64,000 bases of DNA from Phytophthora colocasiae. Its lineage: Eukaryota > Oomycota > Peronosporomycetes > Peronosporales > Peronosporaceae. The stretch spans positions 2,790,001-2,854,000 of the forward strand of contig JAGKQI010000091.1 of the NCBI GenBank assembly GCA_018806915.1, given 5' to 3'. Numbering within the stretch: the first letter of the stretch is position 1; each line of letters begins with the position of its first letter. Below, piece by piece: positions 32,627 through 43,170 of this stretch. Made by a program: the position numbers and the translations under genes. Below the pieces are notes generated by a model, which was not told the origin of the DNA, made no database searches, and saw only the letters and a program-made list of their open reading frames with translations.

Positions 32627-33937
32627 ATGGCGTGGGGTAAGAAAGCTGGCGTGGATGACCTGCTACAGAAGCTCGTGAACCCCAAGACGGCCAAGAGTCT
32701 CTATGTCATGAGCACGCGCTCTATTAGCGACCCAGACTTTGTCAAGTTGGCGTCATCCATCAGCACCAACGCTTTACTGGAGGAACTGTACCTGTCCGGG
32801 CACCAACTGGGACCTCTTGGACTGCAGGCCTTTGCTGACTGTTTGGCAACGAATTCGACGCTTAAGCACTTAAGTTTGGGCTCAGAGAAGCTCGGAGATG
32901 AAGCTGTGAAGATTTTGTGTGCCGGTTTGGCTCGCAACTCTCGCTCGGGACTGCAACACTGGGATTTGGAATTCAAATCAATCGGTGTGGACGGCGCGGA
33001 GGCGATTGCAGAGCTGCTGAAGACCAACAAGTCGTTGACGAATTTGTCTCTGTCTCGCAACCAGATTGGAGATGGAGGAGTGGAGAAATTGGCTCAGGGT
33101 TTGAGTGAAAACACTACGTCCGGGGTCAAGGAGCTGCACTTGTCAGAGACGGGAATTACTGGAATAGGACTGGATCATTTGGCGACGCTGGTTGGAAACG
33201 AGAACTGTTCACTAAAGACAATTCAGTTGTCGTTTAATGGACTGGAGACTGCTAGTTCCAAGTTCTTTGACGCTTTGACGAAGAATAAATCGGTAGTGAA
33301 GCTGCAGCTCAAGGAGTGCAAGCTGAGTGACGAGCACGTGGTGGCTCTGGCTGCTGCTCTTGAGCAGAACACGACGTTGGAGGAGGTTGATCTGTCGGAC
33401 AATGACCTGACGCAGGCTTCGTGCGCTTCGCTGGCTGGAGGACTTCGCGAGAACAAGGCACTTAAGGTGTTGCGGATTAACAACAACAAGTGTCAAGATG
33501 AAGGTGCTGTGGTGCTTGCGGATGTACTTGCCGAACAGAACTCGACTCTGACGTACCTGGATATGGGCAACAATGCACTCACGAGCACGGGTATGACGCC
33601 TTTGTTGAAGTCGAAGGCGCTCACTCAACTGCACCTGTTCAACAACAAGCTTGGTGAGGGTCTGAGTGAACTTCTTCCTGCTCTACTGGCCAACTCGACC
33701 ATCGAGACGTTTGGCATTGGTGCTAACCAGCTCCACGAGGTACTGAGTGTGACGATGTTCGATGCGCTGCACTCTCACCCGTCTCTTAAGACACTCGAAA
33801 TGGGAGGAAACACGCTTGGCAAAGAGGGACACCAAGCTCTCGACAGACTGAAAGAGGCAAATCGCGGCCTGGATGTTGCTGTCGACAAGAATGCACAAAA
33901 CGAGGATGGCAGCTTTGATTTCCAGAACCAGCAGTAG
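32627..33937 (+). CDS. RNI-like leucine-rich repeat protein
   Basis: A 436-residue intronless protein made almost entirely of ribonuclease-inhibitor-type LRRs of about 28 residues (LEELYLSGHQLGPLGLQAFA, LTNLSLSRNQIGDGGVEKLA, LEEVDLSDNDLTQASCASLA and others), about 12 units. There is no signal peptide or membrane segment, so it is probably an intracellular binding scaffold. The frame extends 8 codons upstream from a TTG, but the first ATG at 32627, after a strong initiator, is the likely start. The partner is unknown. Confidence 0.85.
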   Translation: MAWGKKAGVDDLLQKLVNPKTAKSLYVMSTRSISDPDFVKLASSISTNALLEELYLSGHQLGPLGLQAFADCLATNSTLKHLSLGSEKLGDEAVKILCAGLARNSRSGLQHWDLEFKSIGVDGAEAIAELLKTNKSLTNLSLSRNQIGDGGVEKLAQGLSENTTSGVKELHLSETGITGIGLDHLATLVGNENCSLKTIQLSFNGLETASSKFFDALTKNKSVVKLQLKECKLSDEHVVALAAALEQNTTLEEVDLSDNDLTQASCASLAGGLRENKALKVLRINNNKCQDEGAVVLADVLAEQNSTLTYLDMGNNALTSTGMTPLLKSKALTQLHLFNNKLGEGLSELLPALLANSTIETFGIGANQLHEVLSVTMFDALHSHPSLKTLEMGGNTLGKEGHQALDRLKEANRGLDVAVDKNAQNEDGSFDFQNQQ

Positions 33938-34055
33938 AGACGTAGCTTTGCTTCTGGCCTGTACGATTAAATAGATGGTTGCTGATTTTCTTGATACCTA
34001 ACTTGCAAAAACTTCCACCAAGATGCTGCCATCGTAATTCCGCTTGTCTGCTGTC

Positions 34056-37000
34056 TTACTCCGTTGGTTCCTTTGTGCTATTACCGAGCACCTTCGCAAA
34101 TGCAGCCTCAATCGAGTCCACCGACAGTGCCTGTCGAAATTGAACGAGATCTTCTTTCATACCCTGCTGCCATTTTTGCACTTCAATTTGGATGGTTTGC
34201 AGCTGCGCCAGCGCATTCGCTTCTTCTTCTTCCATTAGTTTGCGCACTTGCTCACTCCAATCTGCGTAGTCTTCCTCCAACTTCAACACCTTCCGGTGGG
34301 ATTCAGCTATGCTTGACTCGAACTTGTAAATGCGTGCTTTCAGGTCCTGGTGATATTCATGAGACTCATTCACTTTCTTCGCGGCGTGCAGGATACCAGC
34401 GATACAGAAGATCGCCGCCAGAAACACAACAATCGACATCGCTAAGGAAGCAAACCAACTGAGCCTGGCTGGCGAGGGGCTTCTTTCCAATGTAGGTTTT
34501 GAGTTAGCAGCAGCATGGTCGCTTTCGGTCTGTGGAGAATGCGGATTTTTTTCTGCAACACATGCTATTGGTTGGCACGTCTGATCGGATTGCGGTGCAC
34601 CTTCGTTTTCTGCACTACCAGCCTCGGTCACGTTCTTGCTATTTTCTTCGTTTGAGGCGTCGTAGGTATTTAGTTCAGCTGATGCACGTCGTTGAGCGTT
34701 TGGGAAGGCGGTAGCGAGCTTTGCGCCCATCGACGTTGGAGGAGGATAGCGTTCTCGGGGTGGTTCTAAATGCCTGAAATGCCCCTGCTCAAGCAAATGT
34801 GGTCTCATCGGCTCATGTTTGGGCGATTGGGGGTCATCATTGTAATCGTGAATGCGCGAAATCTCCTTAGCAGCAAACAACTTCTCTGCTGCATCAAAAC
34901 GTCCAGCTTGATCATGATGTGCGGTGTACGGTTCCTGACGGTGCAAAATTTGTTGAGGGCTGGCGCTGGACTCCACGTGTGGGCTGTAGTGTTCAACAGG
35001 TCCTTCGACAAAGTCGCAAGACTCTGGTTGCGATTCATCAATAGTCGTAGAATCTTGCTCAAACACTGGCAACGCGCTAGTAGACGAAACTCGTTGGCCC
35101 AACATGGCCATACCATCCGCCTGCTCACGTTCTCCATTGCTTTCTTCGCTATAATTCATGTCACCAGGATCATTTGTGACGACTGGCTGTAAACCCTTCT
35201 CATACGTCTCGGGTGGGATAAACCCTTCCTTCCCATGCACCGATTCGCCAGGAGGTGGCACAAGTGGGCTTCGTGCTAACCGATCCGCGTCCGTCAACCT
35301 TTGCAAAAATGAAATTCCATCCCGTGGTTGATCCGGAGATCCTTCAAAACGCGATATTGGTGCTGGGTCTTGCAATTCCTCGTGTGCAGTATCGAAGGTG
35401 TAGCGCGCAGATAAATCACTTCGTGGTCTGAAATGCCCACCGTTGCTTTTTCCTTCACTTTTTGTGATAGCGCGAAGGCGAGACATTTCGTCACGAACGT
35501 TGAGCAGGCCCGTCAACGCATCATTGGGGGCATTCTCCAGATTCAGTTCCTCCACCTGCCTCTCGTACCCAGTGGCTTCGTCATAATTCTGATGCTGCGT
35601 AAAATGTTCTTCTTGTGAAGATCCAACGTTTTCGTGCCATTCTGTTTCTATATCATCAGCTTTGTTCATGCTTGTTTTGTGTGCCTCCCTGCCAACACAT
35701 TCAGTCTGGTCCAGGTTTTCATCACTTAGATGATCACCAATTTCATCTTCAAAATCAAACTTGTGTCTGGGCCCGTCGTCAAGACGCCAGTCATCGGGAA
35801 ACATATCATCACCACCCCCAATACTTGCATTAATTTCGTGCGTACCTTCCAGGCTGCTATTACTCCGGGAGTCGTAGTCATTCAGCCGTCGACTATCATA
35901 AGCAGATTCCGCGTGACCACTGCTTTCTGTTGCATGCCCACCAGTATCATCGAAGTACTGTCCAGCAAAAACAATTGGTGGTTCTGTTTCTTCGTTGATA
36001 ACGTTGTACACATTAGACTCTGGTGTTGTTTCTGCTGGCCGCGATCGAGATAACGTTTGTGGTCCCAGAACGTGGGGATCAAGCGAATCCTCTGGCTTTT
36101 GGTGAACAAGACCCCGTCGTCTAGGCCGCAGGGTTACATTGTCTGTGGATGGCGGAGGGGGTGTCGGAGTTGCAACAGAACTTGGTATCGGCTTACTAAA
36201 ATACTCGTCACTTGCGCTCAAAGGATTCGTCTCCGTCTTGTTGTCAAAAGTTGCGCTTCCCTTGATTGTAGAGGCCCCGCTACTTCCACGTGATTTCAAA
36301 GTAAAGCTGCCAGGACGTATCTCTGGCGAGCTAGTAGATCTAGCAGGGGACCCTGGGCGCTTTTTGCTGAGAAGGCTCGGACTGCGAGTCAATGGGCTTG
36401 GAATCTTCGACTCCTGAAGCTTTCGGACGCCAGGATGCCGCAGTGAGGCCTCTTCTGCATTAGGCGCACTGGAGGAACGCCCCGTGACCGCTCGACTTGG
36501 GATAGCACGTGGGGGACGGGGAACGTCTGAAATCTCAGGCGCGAGTAGCTGATTGGTCTCGGATGTCGACACTTTCGACTGGAATCCGTGCATTTGTGAA
36601 CCATCAAATGACCCCATTGCATCATCCTGCCGATCAGTGTCATTTCCACTCGAAAAATCAGGATCTTTGAATAAACGGCGCGAAACTGCACTCATTCTGC
36701 GTTCTGTGCTCTCGGGAGCCGCAACAGATTGTCGGGTGGTAGCTCCTGTGGCCACTGCAGTGTCGGCCGTTTTTTGGGTAGAGGAGCTGCGACCTTCTCG
36801 TTGCTTTCGCGGAGGGGTTGACGATACATGGATTTCAATATCTTGCTCACGCTTGTGCCGAGGAGACTTGCGAAAACTTGAAGAACGTGACGACGTGAAA
36901 GATGAACGGCTACGAGAAAACGAATCCGACTTGCTGGCTAGGTCTGGATATTTTTTCAGAATTGCTTGAGCCAGTATAGAGGTTCGATGTTCACTAATTA

Positions 37001-37948
37001 GCAATGCCTTCGACTGGTTCGATGGCATCTCCATTAGTTCATCGACACGCTCGCTCCTGTAAAGATTAGTCAGTAATGATACACACTCCAGTCACATACA
37101 ATAAACATCCTTACCAACGATAAGAAAACCTCGTAAGCACCTCACGCGCCGTCTTTCGAACTTTGTCATTCTGGTCTTCTAGCCCTTGTCTCATAATCTC
37201 CAATACGTCCGCGTCCCACATCTGCACTTCGTTGTCATCCCAGAAAACAAAAATGATTCCCAACTGCTCCAGCATCAACACTCGAGCCTTATCTACAACG
37301 TCAGTAAGTACACAAGTTAGTATGAAGATAATAATCTTGTAGAATATCCTCAAATCAAGTCTTACCTTGCACCAACTGCACGTAAATCTTCCTCATGAGC
37401 GACAGGTCATATCTCACGAGCTCTGATATTGTGCCCATCAGCCTCGATCCTGGTTGTCTCACAGCTCCCGATGAATTCTTGGCAGTATTAATGATCTGGG
37501 GAAGCAGGGCATTGGCCATGTCTTGGAACTCTAGACCCGTGACCTTAACGATCCTTAACAGATGCTCGCACACATCCTTCACCAACTTAGATCGGATCGA
37601 ACCCAGGTGCATATTAATGCTAACCTGTATTTACAACGTAGTAATACCGTAGAGATTAGTACACAATAGTATAAGGAAACGGCGAAAGGGCCGTTGAGGC
37701 TGTACCGAGAGGGTCAGAAGTTGGCGAACAACATCTTTAAGGCTCACTGAGCTCCCAACAGACTCTACAGCTGTCGCCAGCTCATCAATAGTCGAAGCAA
37801 CGCCCTTCCAATCTGTCAATGGGTCGCTTATCAACTTATTCGTCTCTTGAACCTGATCAAACCAAAGGAACGAGGCGGTAGTTATAACTAAGAAGGGTAT
37901 CAGCTAATAGAGGAGACGAATGTTCACCTGTCGACTTAGCCGCTCCAT
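34056..37948 (-). CDS. TOG/CLASP-N protein with C-terminal membrane segment and coiled coil
   Basis: Five exons (37948-37928, 37852-37706, 37624-37366, 37292-37115, 37056-34056) join to 1201 residues; introns of 75, 81, 73 and 58 nt are all GT-AG and phases agree. Residues about 10-230 form helical repeats like the CLASP N-terminal TOG domain, which binds tubulin (RSKLVKDVCEHLLRI, FQDMANALLPQIINTAKNSS, RVLMLEQLGIIF, DQNDKVRKTAREVLTRFSY). A long Ser/Pro/Glu-rich disordered middle follows. A single hydrophobic helix lies near residues 1068-1092 (WFASLAMSIVVFLAAIFCIA), then a coiled coil of about 110 residues. It could tether microtubules to a membrane. The first exon is tiny; the frame is open upstream of that ATG, so an upstream exon cannot be excluded. 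Confidence 0.75.
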
Positions 37949-38224
37949 GCTTGTAAGCGTTCTAGAAGCCTCAGTCTCCGCCCGCGTCGAGCTAACCGCC
38001 TGTCCTGCTGAGCTCTTGGCTCTTCGCGCGCGCAATGCTGGGAGTGATGGTCACAACTGCTGCAACATTCAACTGACGTTCGAGCGACAATCATTTTGCA
38101 ACCTATCATAATGCATCACTGAACCTTTATTTTGAATATGGCTACAATAACTTCAACTTGTGCATTTTGCCTTCATTCAAGTTTTTCTAAATAAACCTTC
38201 CGTGCTGCTGTTTCTTAATACCAT

Positions 38225-41200
38225 CTAGTGCGCATTCATTTGTCGTGCCACTAGGCCCTTGTAAATACCGTTGGGTAGCAACATGAGCTGGTCATGCGTG
38301 CCTTGCTCCACAATGGCGCCATCGTGAGTGACAGCGATGAGGTTTGCGTTGCGAATGGTAGAGAGGCGGTGCGCCACAATAATCGTGGTGCGCTGCTTGA
38401 GTGTGAGCAACCGATCCAGAGATGCCTGCACCACACGCTCGCTCTCATTGTCCAGAGCACTAGTAGCTTCGTCTAGTAGCAGCACTGCAGGGTCACGTAA
38501 GATGGCACGGGCAATGGCGATACGTTGCTTCTGGCCACCAGAAACCTGTGCACCGCGGTCACCGACATCCGTATCAAAACCACTCGGGAAGTTGCTGATG
38601 AAATCGAATGCGTTCGCTTTTTTCGCAGCTTCGATGATCTCCTCACGAGTCGATCCAGGCTTGCCAAGCTCGATATTCTCTGCGATTGTGCCCGCAAACA
38701 GCACTGGTTCTTGACTCACAAGGGAGACGTGTTCACGTAGCCACTGCAGGTTCAGCTCCTTAAGGTTGTTTCCGTCCAGCGTTATGACACCGGCAGCAGG
38801 ATCGTAGAAGCGCTCCAACAGCGAGATCGCCGTGCTTTTTCCGCTTCCGCTAGCTCCAACAAGCGCCACCGTCTGGCCGCGTCCGATCTTCAAGCTGTAT
38901 TTCTTGTAGATCTTGGCGTCAGGGCGGGCAGGATAAGAGAATTCGAGGTTGCGGAACTCGATGTCGCCGTCCACGTACTCCAATTTTCGCCCCGTGTCAG
39001 ATGTCGCGTCGATCACTGGCTTGCGATCAATGACCTTGAATACGCGCTGAGCTGAGAGCTTGGCCTTGGCTCCATCCGTAGCTCCTTGCGCAGCCATGCC
39101 AATTGCGAACGTACTGAGCATAATGACCATGAGCACCATGAAGAACTGCTCGAAATCAATAATCCCGCGCGAAATCCAGCGTCCACTGATGTAGAAGAGG
39201 AATGCAAGGACCAAAAACATCGCTCCTTGCGATACTCCGAACGCCATGCCACCGACAATGCCGATCTTCACGTCAGCTTCTTTCGAGACGCTCAGATAGC
39301 CCACGTACATGGTATTTAGCGCTACCTCCATGCTGAACGACGCAACCGTGCGAATGGAGCCGATCGCCTCCGCTAGTAGAGACCCTGCAGCGGTATCAGC
39401 ATCGTTGTTCTTCTTGTTGCCGGATGTACCCGCCATTTGCTGAGCCTGAATGTAGGACGAAGCAGCGAGGACTGGGAACGCCGCGAGCAAGATGAGCGTC
39501 ATCTGCCAACTGAAGTAGAATGCAATTCCGAAAGCAATACCAAGCGTTGTAAGGTTCACCAGACCTCTGTTGAGCGTTTCCGATGTCATTGCCTGTAGAA
39601 CCGCCGAATCCGTAGCCAAACGAGACACTAATGCGCCCGATGAGTTCTCGTCCAGGTCGAACCAACCAATTTCTTGCTGCAACATCGCACTGAACGTGGC
39701 CAATCGCACACGAGTGACCAGGTTCTGTGAGACCACCGCGAAGCCGTAGTGTTGCAACGTAATCGAAGCAGCAAAAATGATTCCGAGACCAACAAAACCA
39801 AGTGCCCACCAACGCGCATCTTCCATCATCTCACTCTTTGGGATATCGATTTTGAAGAACAGCACCGTGATCTTGACCAAAAGAACTCCCCACACAGGGA
39901 ACACAGCAGCATTCACAATGGCACCAAGAGAGCCTGCGGCCATAAACTTCCACTCGGGAAGCGACATCTTCCAAACTCGAGCCATCGAAATCGGCGGGAG
40001 GTTGACATCGCCTAGCTCATTGTCAGCCTTGGCAAGAGCAGCTTCTTTTTCGGTCATACTGTGCCGACTAAGGGAGCGTCGCGAAGACCGGCCAGAGCGT
40101 ATGGTGGGGTCATCAGCTAAGTCCACTTCCTCCACTGGCATCACCTCTGTAGATGTGCCTTCTTCCTTTTCCTCAGATGCCACGCGGTTCTGGGCTTCGA
40201 CCAATAGACGGTAGTGCCCATTCTCCAGTTTCATCAGTTCATCGTGCGAGCCAATTTCCACAATCTTACCCCCACTGTGAACTGCAATACGACTAGCGTT
40301 GCGGATCGTAGACAGTCGATGAGCAACAATGATCGTAGTCCGATGCGAGTTCGCTAGCAATTGGTCCAGAGATGCTTGTACAATTCGTTCACTCTCCGTA
40401 TCCAGAGCACTGGTAGCCTCGTCCAGTAGCAGAATAGGCGGGTTCTTGATAATGGCCCGAGCGATAGCAATCCGCTGCTTCTGTCCGCCAGAAAGCTGTG
40501 CGCCACGCTCACCCACTTCAGTCTGGAAACTCTGAGGGAACTCCTTGATGAAGTTATACGCGTTAGCCATCTTAGCAGCTTCGATGACCTGCTCGTCCGT
40601 TGCTGAAGGGCAGCCGTACCGAATATTCTCCATGATCGACGTAGCAAAGAGAGAAGGTTCCTGCCCCACCAGTCCGACCTGAGAGCGCAACCACTTGACG
40701 TTCAGCGTACGCACATCAACACCATCAATGTTAACTGTGCCACTTAGCGGGTCGTAAAAGCGCTCTAGGAGCGACACCATCGTACTCTTGCCGCTTCCAC
40801 TGGGGCCAACAAGCGCCACAGTCTCACCAGGCTCAATCGTCAAAGAGTAATTGCTGCACACTTGAATTTCCGGGCGTGAAGGGTAAGCAAACGAAACGTT
40901 TTCAATCTGAATGCGGCCCATGACCTTGTCCAGCTTCTTGCCTTCATCACTCAAGGGATCAATGAGAGACGGACGCTTAATCGTCTGAAATACAGGGAAT
41001 GCTGCCGCACGAGCTGAAGTGATAGCCTCGGCGCTTGGCGCAGCCTGACCGAGAGCCATAGCGCCCATAATCACGGCAAAGAAGACAGTGAGCACGCGTC
41101 CTCCATCATAGCATCCACCTCCAGTGCAGTGGTTGCCGTCCAGGTTGTCGTTAGCCACCATTAGAGCACCAACGTACATGCCGCCAGCGTAGGTGCAGAA

Positions 41201-42100
41201 CACTGTGCCGAACATCAATCCTGTGCCCCATCCGACAGCGAATCCCTTCCTGATACCCGCCTGTGTCGACATACTCAGTGCATTCTCATACTTGGAGATG
41301 AAGTGGTTGATGGAATTGAACATGTGCACGGTGCGCACGTTGCTCAGTGCCTCCTGAGCCACTGCACCAGCTTTGCCGTACGACTCGAGTCCTGCTTGCG
41401 TTGCTGTTGACAGTACTTTCATGGCTAGGAAGGCTGTGAAGGCAATGAACGGGGTGAAAGCCAGCAGGATCAACGCTAGTTGCCAACCCTTCACAAGGCC
41501 AATAACTAGACCTGACACTGCCATGGAGAAGAAGTTGAGGCCATCGCCGACCTTGCGTCCCATTCCTTCCTGGATCGTCACTGTTGCTTCTGCTACTCGA
41601 GAGCCCAACTGCATCGGCTCATTGACATCAAACCAGCCGATCTCTTTGGTCATGATAGCACTCACGTACTCACTACGAATACGTTTCGCTTGACGTGAAG
41701 CTGTGATGGTCCAGCAAGCCACTTGGAAAGTACCAGCAACGAAGACGGATACCCCGACGATGACGAAGTTGATCGCGACACTTTGGATACCGTCTTCAAT
41801 GTTGGTGCCGTCTGTAGGGTTTAACGTGTTGAGCACGTCACCGAACAGCACGATCTGTATAGGCTGTGAGATTCCTGCTGCCAAGGCTCCAATTGTGCCG
41901 AGAAACATGAGCAGCTTGTCGATGCCGTCCGCGTAGGAGAAAAGCTCGCCCATAGACACTAGTTGACCATCACCAGTGGCTTTTTCCTTGGAAGGAGTCA
42001 GCTCCGGGTTCTCAACGCGGTTGAAGGCGACATCCAGTCGATTGGTTTCGTCTGCAGTCTTTGGGGTTCCTGCCTCCACGTAGGTGGCAGTGGATCCCAT
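38225..42100 (-). CDS. Full-size ABCB (MDR/P-glycoprotein-type) transporter
   Basis: A 1291-residue, intronless membrane ATPase with the duplicated TMD-NBD-TMD-NBD plan of eukaryotic ABCB full transporters, which export lipophilic compounds or lipids. NBD1 has Walker A GPSGSGKST, signature LSGGQKQ and Walker B ILLLDEATSALD; NBD2 has GASGSGKST, VSGGQKQ and VLLLDEATSALD; both keep the H-loop (IIVAHRLSTIR). About six hydrophobic helices precede each NBD. The charged linker between halves has potential phosphorylation sites (RSGRSSRRSLSRHS). Start chosen at ATG 42100 (MGSTATYVEAG); the frame runs 41 codons further but gives a basic, non-homologous extension. Drug or lipid specificity cannot be read from the sequence. 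Confidence 0.92.
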   Translation of the reverse strand: MGSTATYVEAGTPKTADETNRLDVAFNRVENPELTPSKEKATGDGQLVSMGELFSYADGIDKLLMFLGTIGALAAGISQPIQIVLFGDVLNTLNPTDGTNIEDGIQSVAINFVIVGVSVFVAGTFQVACWTITASRQAKRIRSEYVSAIMTKEIGWFDVNEPMQLGSRVAEATVTIQEGMGRKVGDGLNFFSMAVSGLVIGLVKGWQLALILLAFTPFIAFTAFLAMKVLSTATQAGLESYGKAGAVAQEALSNVRTVHMFNSINHFISKYENALSMSTQAGIRKGFAVGWGTGLMFGTVFCTYAGGMYVGALMVANDNLDGNHCTGGGCYDGGRVLTVFFAVIMGAMALGQAAPSAEAITSARAAAFPVFQTIKRPSLIDPLSDEGKKLDKVMGRIQIENVSFAYPSRPEIQVCSNYSLTIEPGETVALVGPSGSGKSTMVSLLERFYDPLSGTVNIDGVDVRTLNVKWLRSQVGLVGQEPSLFATSIMENIRYGCPSATDEQVIEAAKMANAYNFIKEFPQSFQTEVGERGAQLSGGQKQRIAIARAIIKNPPILLLDEATSALDTESERIVQASLDQLLANSHRTTIIVAHRLSTIRNASRIAVHSGGKIVEIGSHDELMKLENGHYRLLVEAQNRVASEEKEEGTSTEVMPVEEVDLADDPTIRSGRSSRRSLSRHSMTEKEAALAKADNELGDVNLPPISMARVWKMSLPEWKFMAAGSLGAIVNAAVFPVWGVLLVKITVLFFKIDIPKSEMMEDARWWALGFVGLGIIFAASITLQHYGFAVVSQNLVTRVRLATFSAMLQQEIGWFDLDENSSGALVSRLATDSAVLQAMTSETLNRGLVNLTTLGIAFGIAFYFSWQMTLILLAAFPVLAASSYIQAQQMAGTSGNKKNNDADTAAGSLLAEAIGSIRTVASFSMEVALNTMYVGYLSVSKEADVKIGIVGGMAFGVSQGAMFLVLAFLFYISGRWISRGIIDFEQFFMVLMVIMLSTFAIGMAAQGATDGAKAKLSAQRVFKVIDRKPVIDATSDTGRKLEYVDGDIEFRNLEFSYPARPDAKIYKKYSLKIGRGQTVALVGASGSGKSTAISLLERFYDPAAGVITLDGNNLKELNLQWLREHVSLVSQEPVLFAGTIAENIELGKPGSTREEIIEAAKKANAFDFISNFPSGFDTDVGDRGAQVSGGQKQRIAIARAILRDPAVLLLDEATSALDNESERVVQASLDRLLTLKQRTTIIVAHRLSTIRNANLIAVTHDGAIVEQGTHDQLMLLPNGIYKGLVARQMNAH

Positions 42101-42850
42101 CGTGTGCCAAGCGGAGACTTTCTTTACTGAGGAAAAAACTACGACTGGAAACCGTTTGTGGAGTCCGAGGCGAATGGCAAAGTGGTGATATATTCTGCGG
42201 CTGTTGTGGCGTTGAGCTGTCAAACTGACCCTATCCTTGGTTGCGGCACTGTCATGGATGATGGGGCGGTAATCTGGGGGTTAATCTGTACCACACAATC
42301 AATCGTCCTACGGGTTCAAAAATACTAACTTACCTGGCGAACGGCAACGTTTTGCAAACAACCGTCGGCAACCACTGCGTTTGCCTCAGTTGGTGGTATT
42401 ACGGCCCTTCCAACGTAGGAGACACCTTAGATATAGCACCATGGTGTTGCACCAGTCAATCGTTGTCGGTTGGGCGTGCGGCGCAAACATTGCCGAGAAT
42501 AATCGAGACCATCATTCCTAGTGAAGTAATTTTTCCACCTGGCAACCACCAGAACGAAGGATGCGCAACTTTGTCATGCGGTGCGGTGATGGCTTGATAG
42601 GCAGCTTTTGTACTCTGTCTTGCAGCAAAACCACCACGACCGCATGGTCAGATCCGTGTCAATATAGGGGAAAGACTCTAATCGTTTGGCTACTTATAGC
42701 GTGCCGATAGGCTATCGGGCAGTGCCACATCGCAGCTTCTTGGCTTGTTCTGTATGGCACGTAACGGATCCTGAAGAGCTTCACACGCAACTGCAAAAGC
42801 ACGTCATACAGAACCATGTCACACACAGCGTTCGTTCGGGCTGGGTCCGT
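42101..42850. other. Intergenic region upstream of ABC transporter
   Basis: Contains the ABC transporter promoter on the minus strand. No RNA gene or repeat was recognised. An open frame on the plus strand runs from about 42670 into the hypothetical ORF at 42851. Confidence 0.4.
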
Positions 42851-43117
42851 ATGGATAATAGCCCACCGCGTACTGTCGTTGGGGTTGCTGAGGAATTCCC
42901 TCGGTACATCGTGCAACTTTTGTGCAACTACCTCAGTGGGATTTCTTCACTCGATGAGTTATCCGCCGAAGCCGAGCCGGGTTCGGAACAGCTCGTCAAC
43001 CTAGAGCGCGTGGCGCTGGGACCAATGGCTACATGTTCTGAAGTTGTTGTCAGTACGGATATCCAAGACGTTAGCGACAGCGCACTTAAATCAACAACGT
43101 CTTTCAAACGTCCCTAA
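42851..43117 (+). CDS. Hypothetical small protein, uncertain
   Basis: An 88-residue frame from ATG 42851. It is part of a longer open stretch from about 42670 (about 149 codons) that has no ATG upstream, so it would need an upstream exon or start at 42851. The composition looks protein-like (LSAEAEPGSEQLVNLERVAL), but no domain, signal peptide or membrane segment is seen. It may be a gene remnant. Confidence 0.25.
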   Translation: MDNSPPRTVVGVAEEFPRYIVQLLCNYLSGISSLDELSAEAEPGSEQLVNLERVALGPMATCSEVVVSTDIQDVSDSALKSTTSFKRP

Positions 43118-43170
43118 GCACATTACATGACCCGGACACTAAGGTAAATACAACAGGGTTTCACGATCGC

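Noticed and set aside
42101..42223. 41-residue N-terminal extension of the ABC transporter
   Set aside because: Basic, low-similarity stretch; ABCB proteins of this type start close to the first TMD and the ATG at 42100 gives a normal length.
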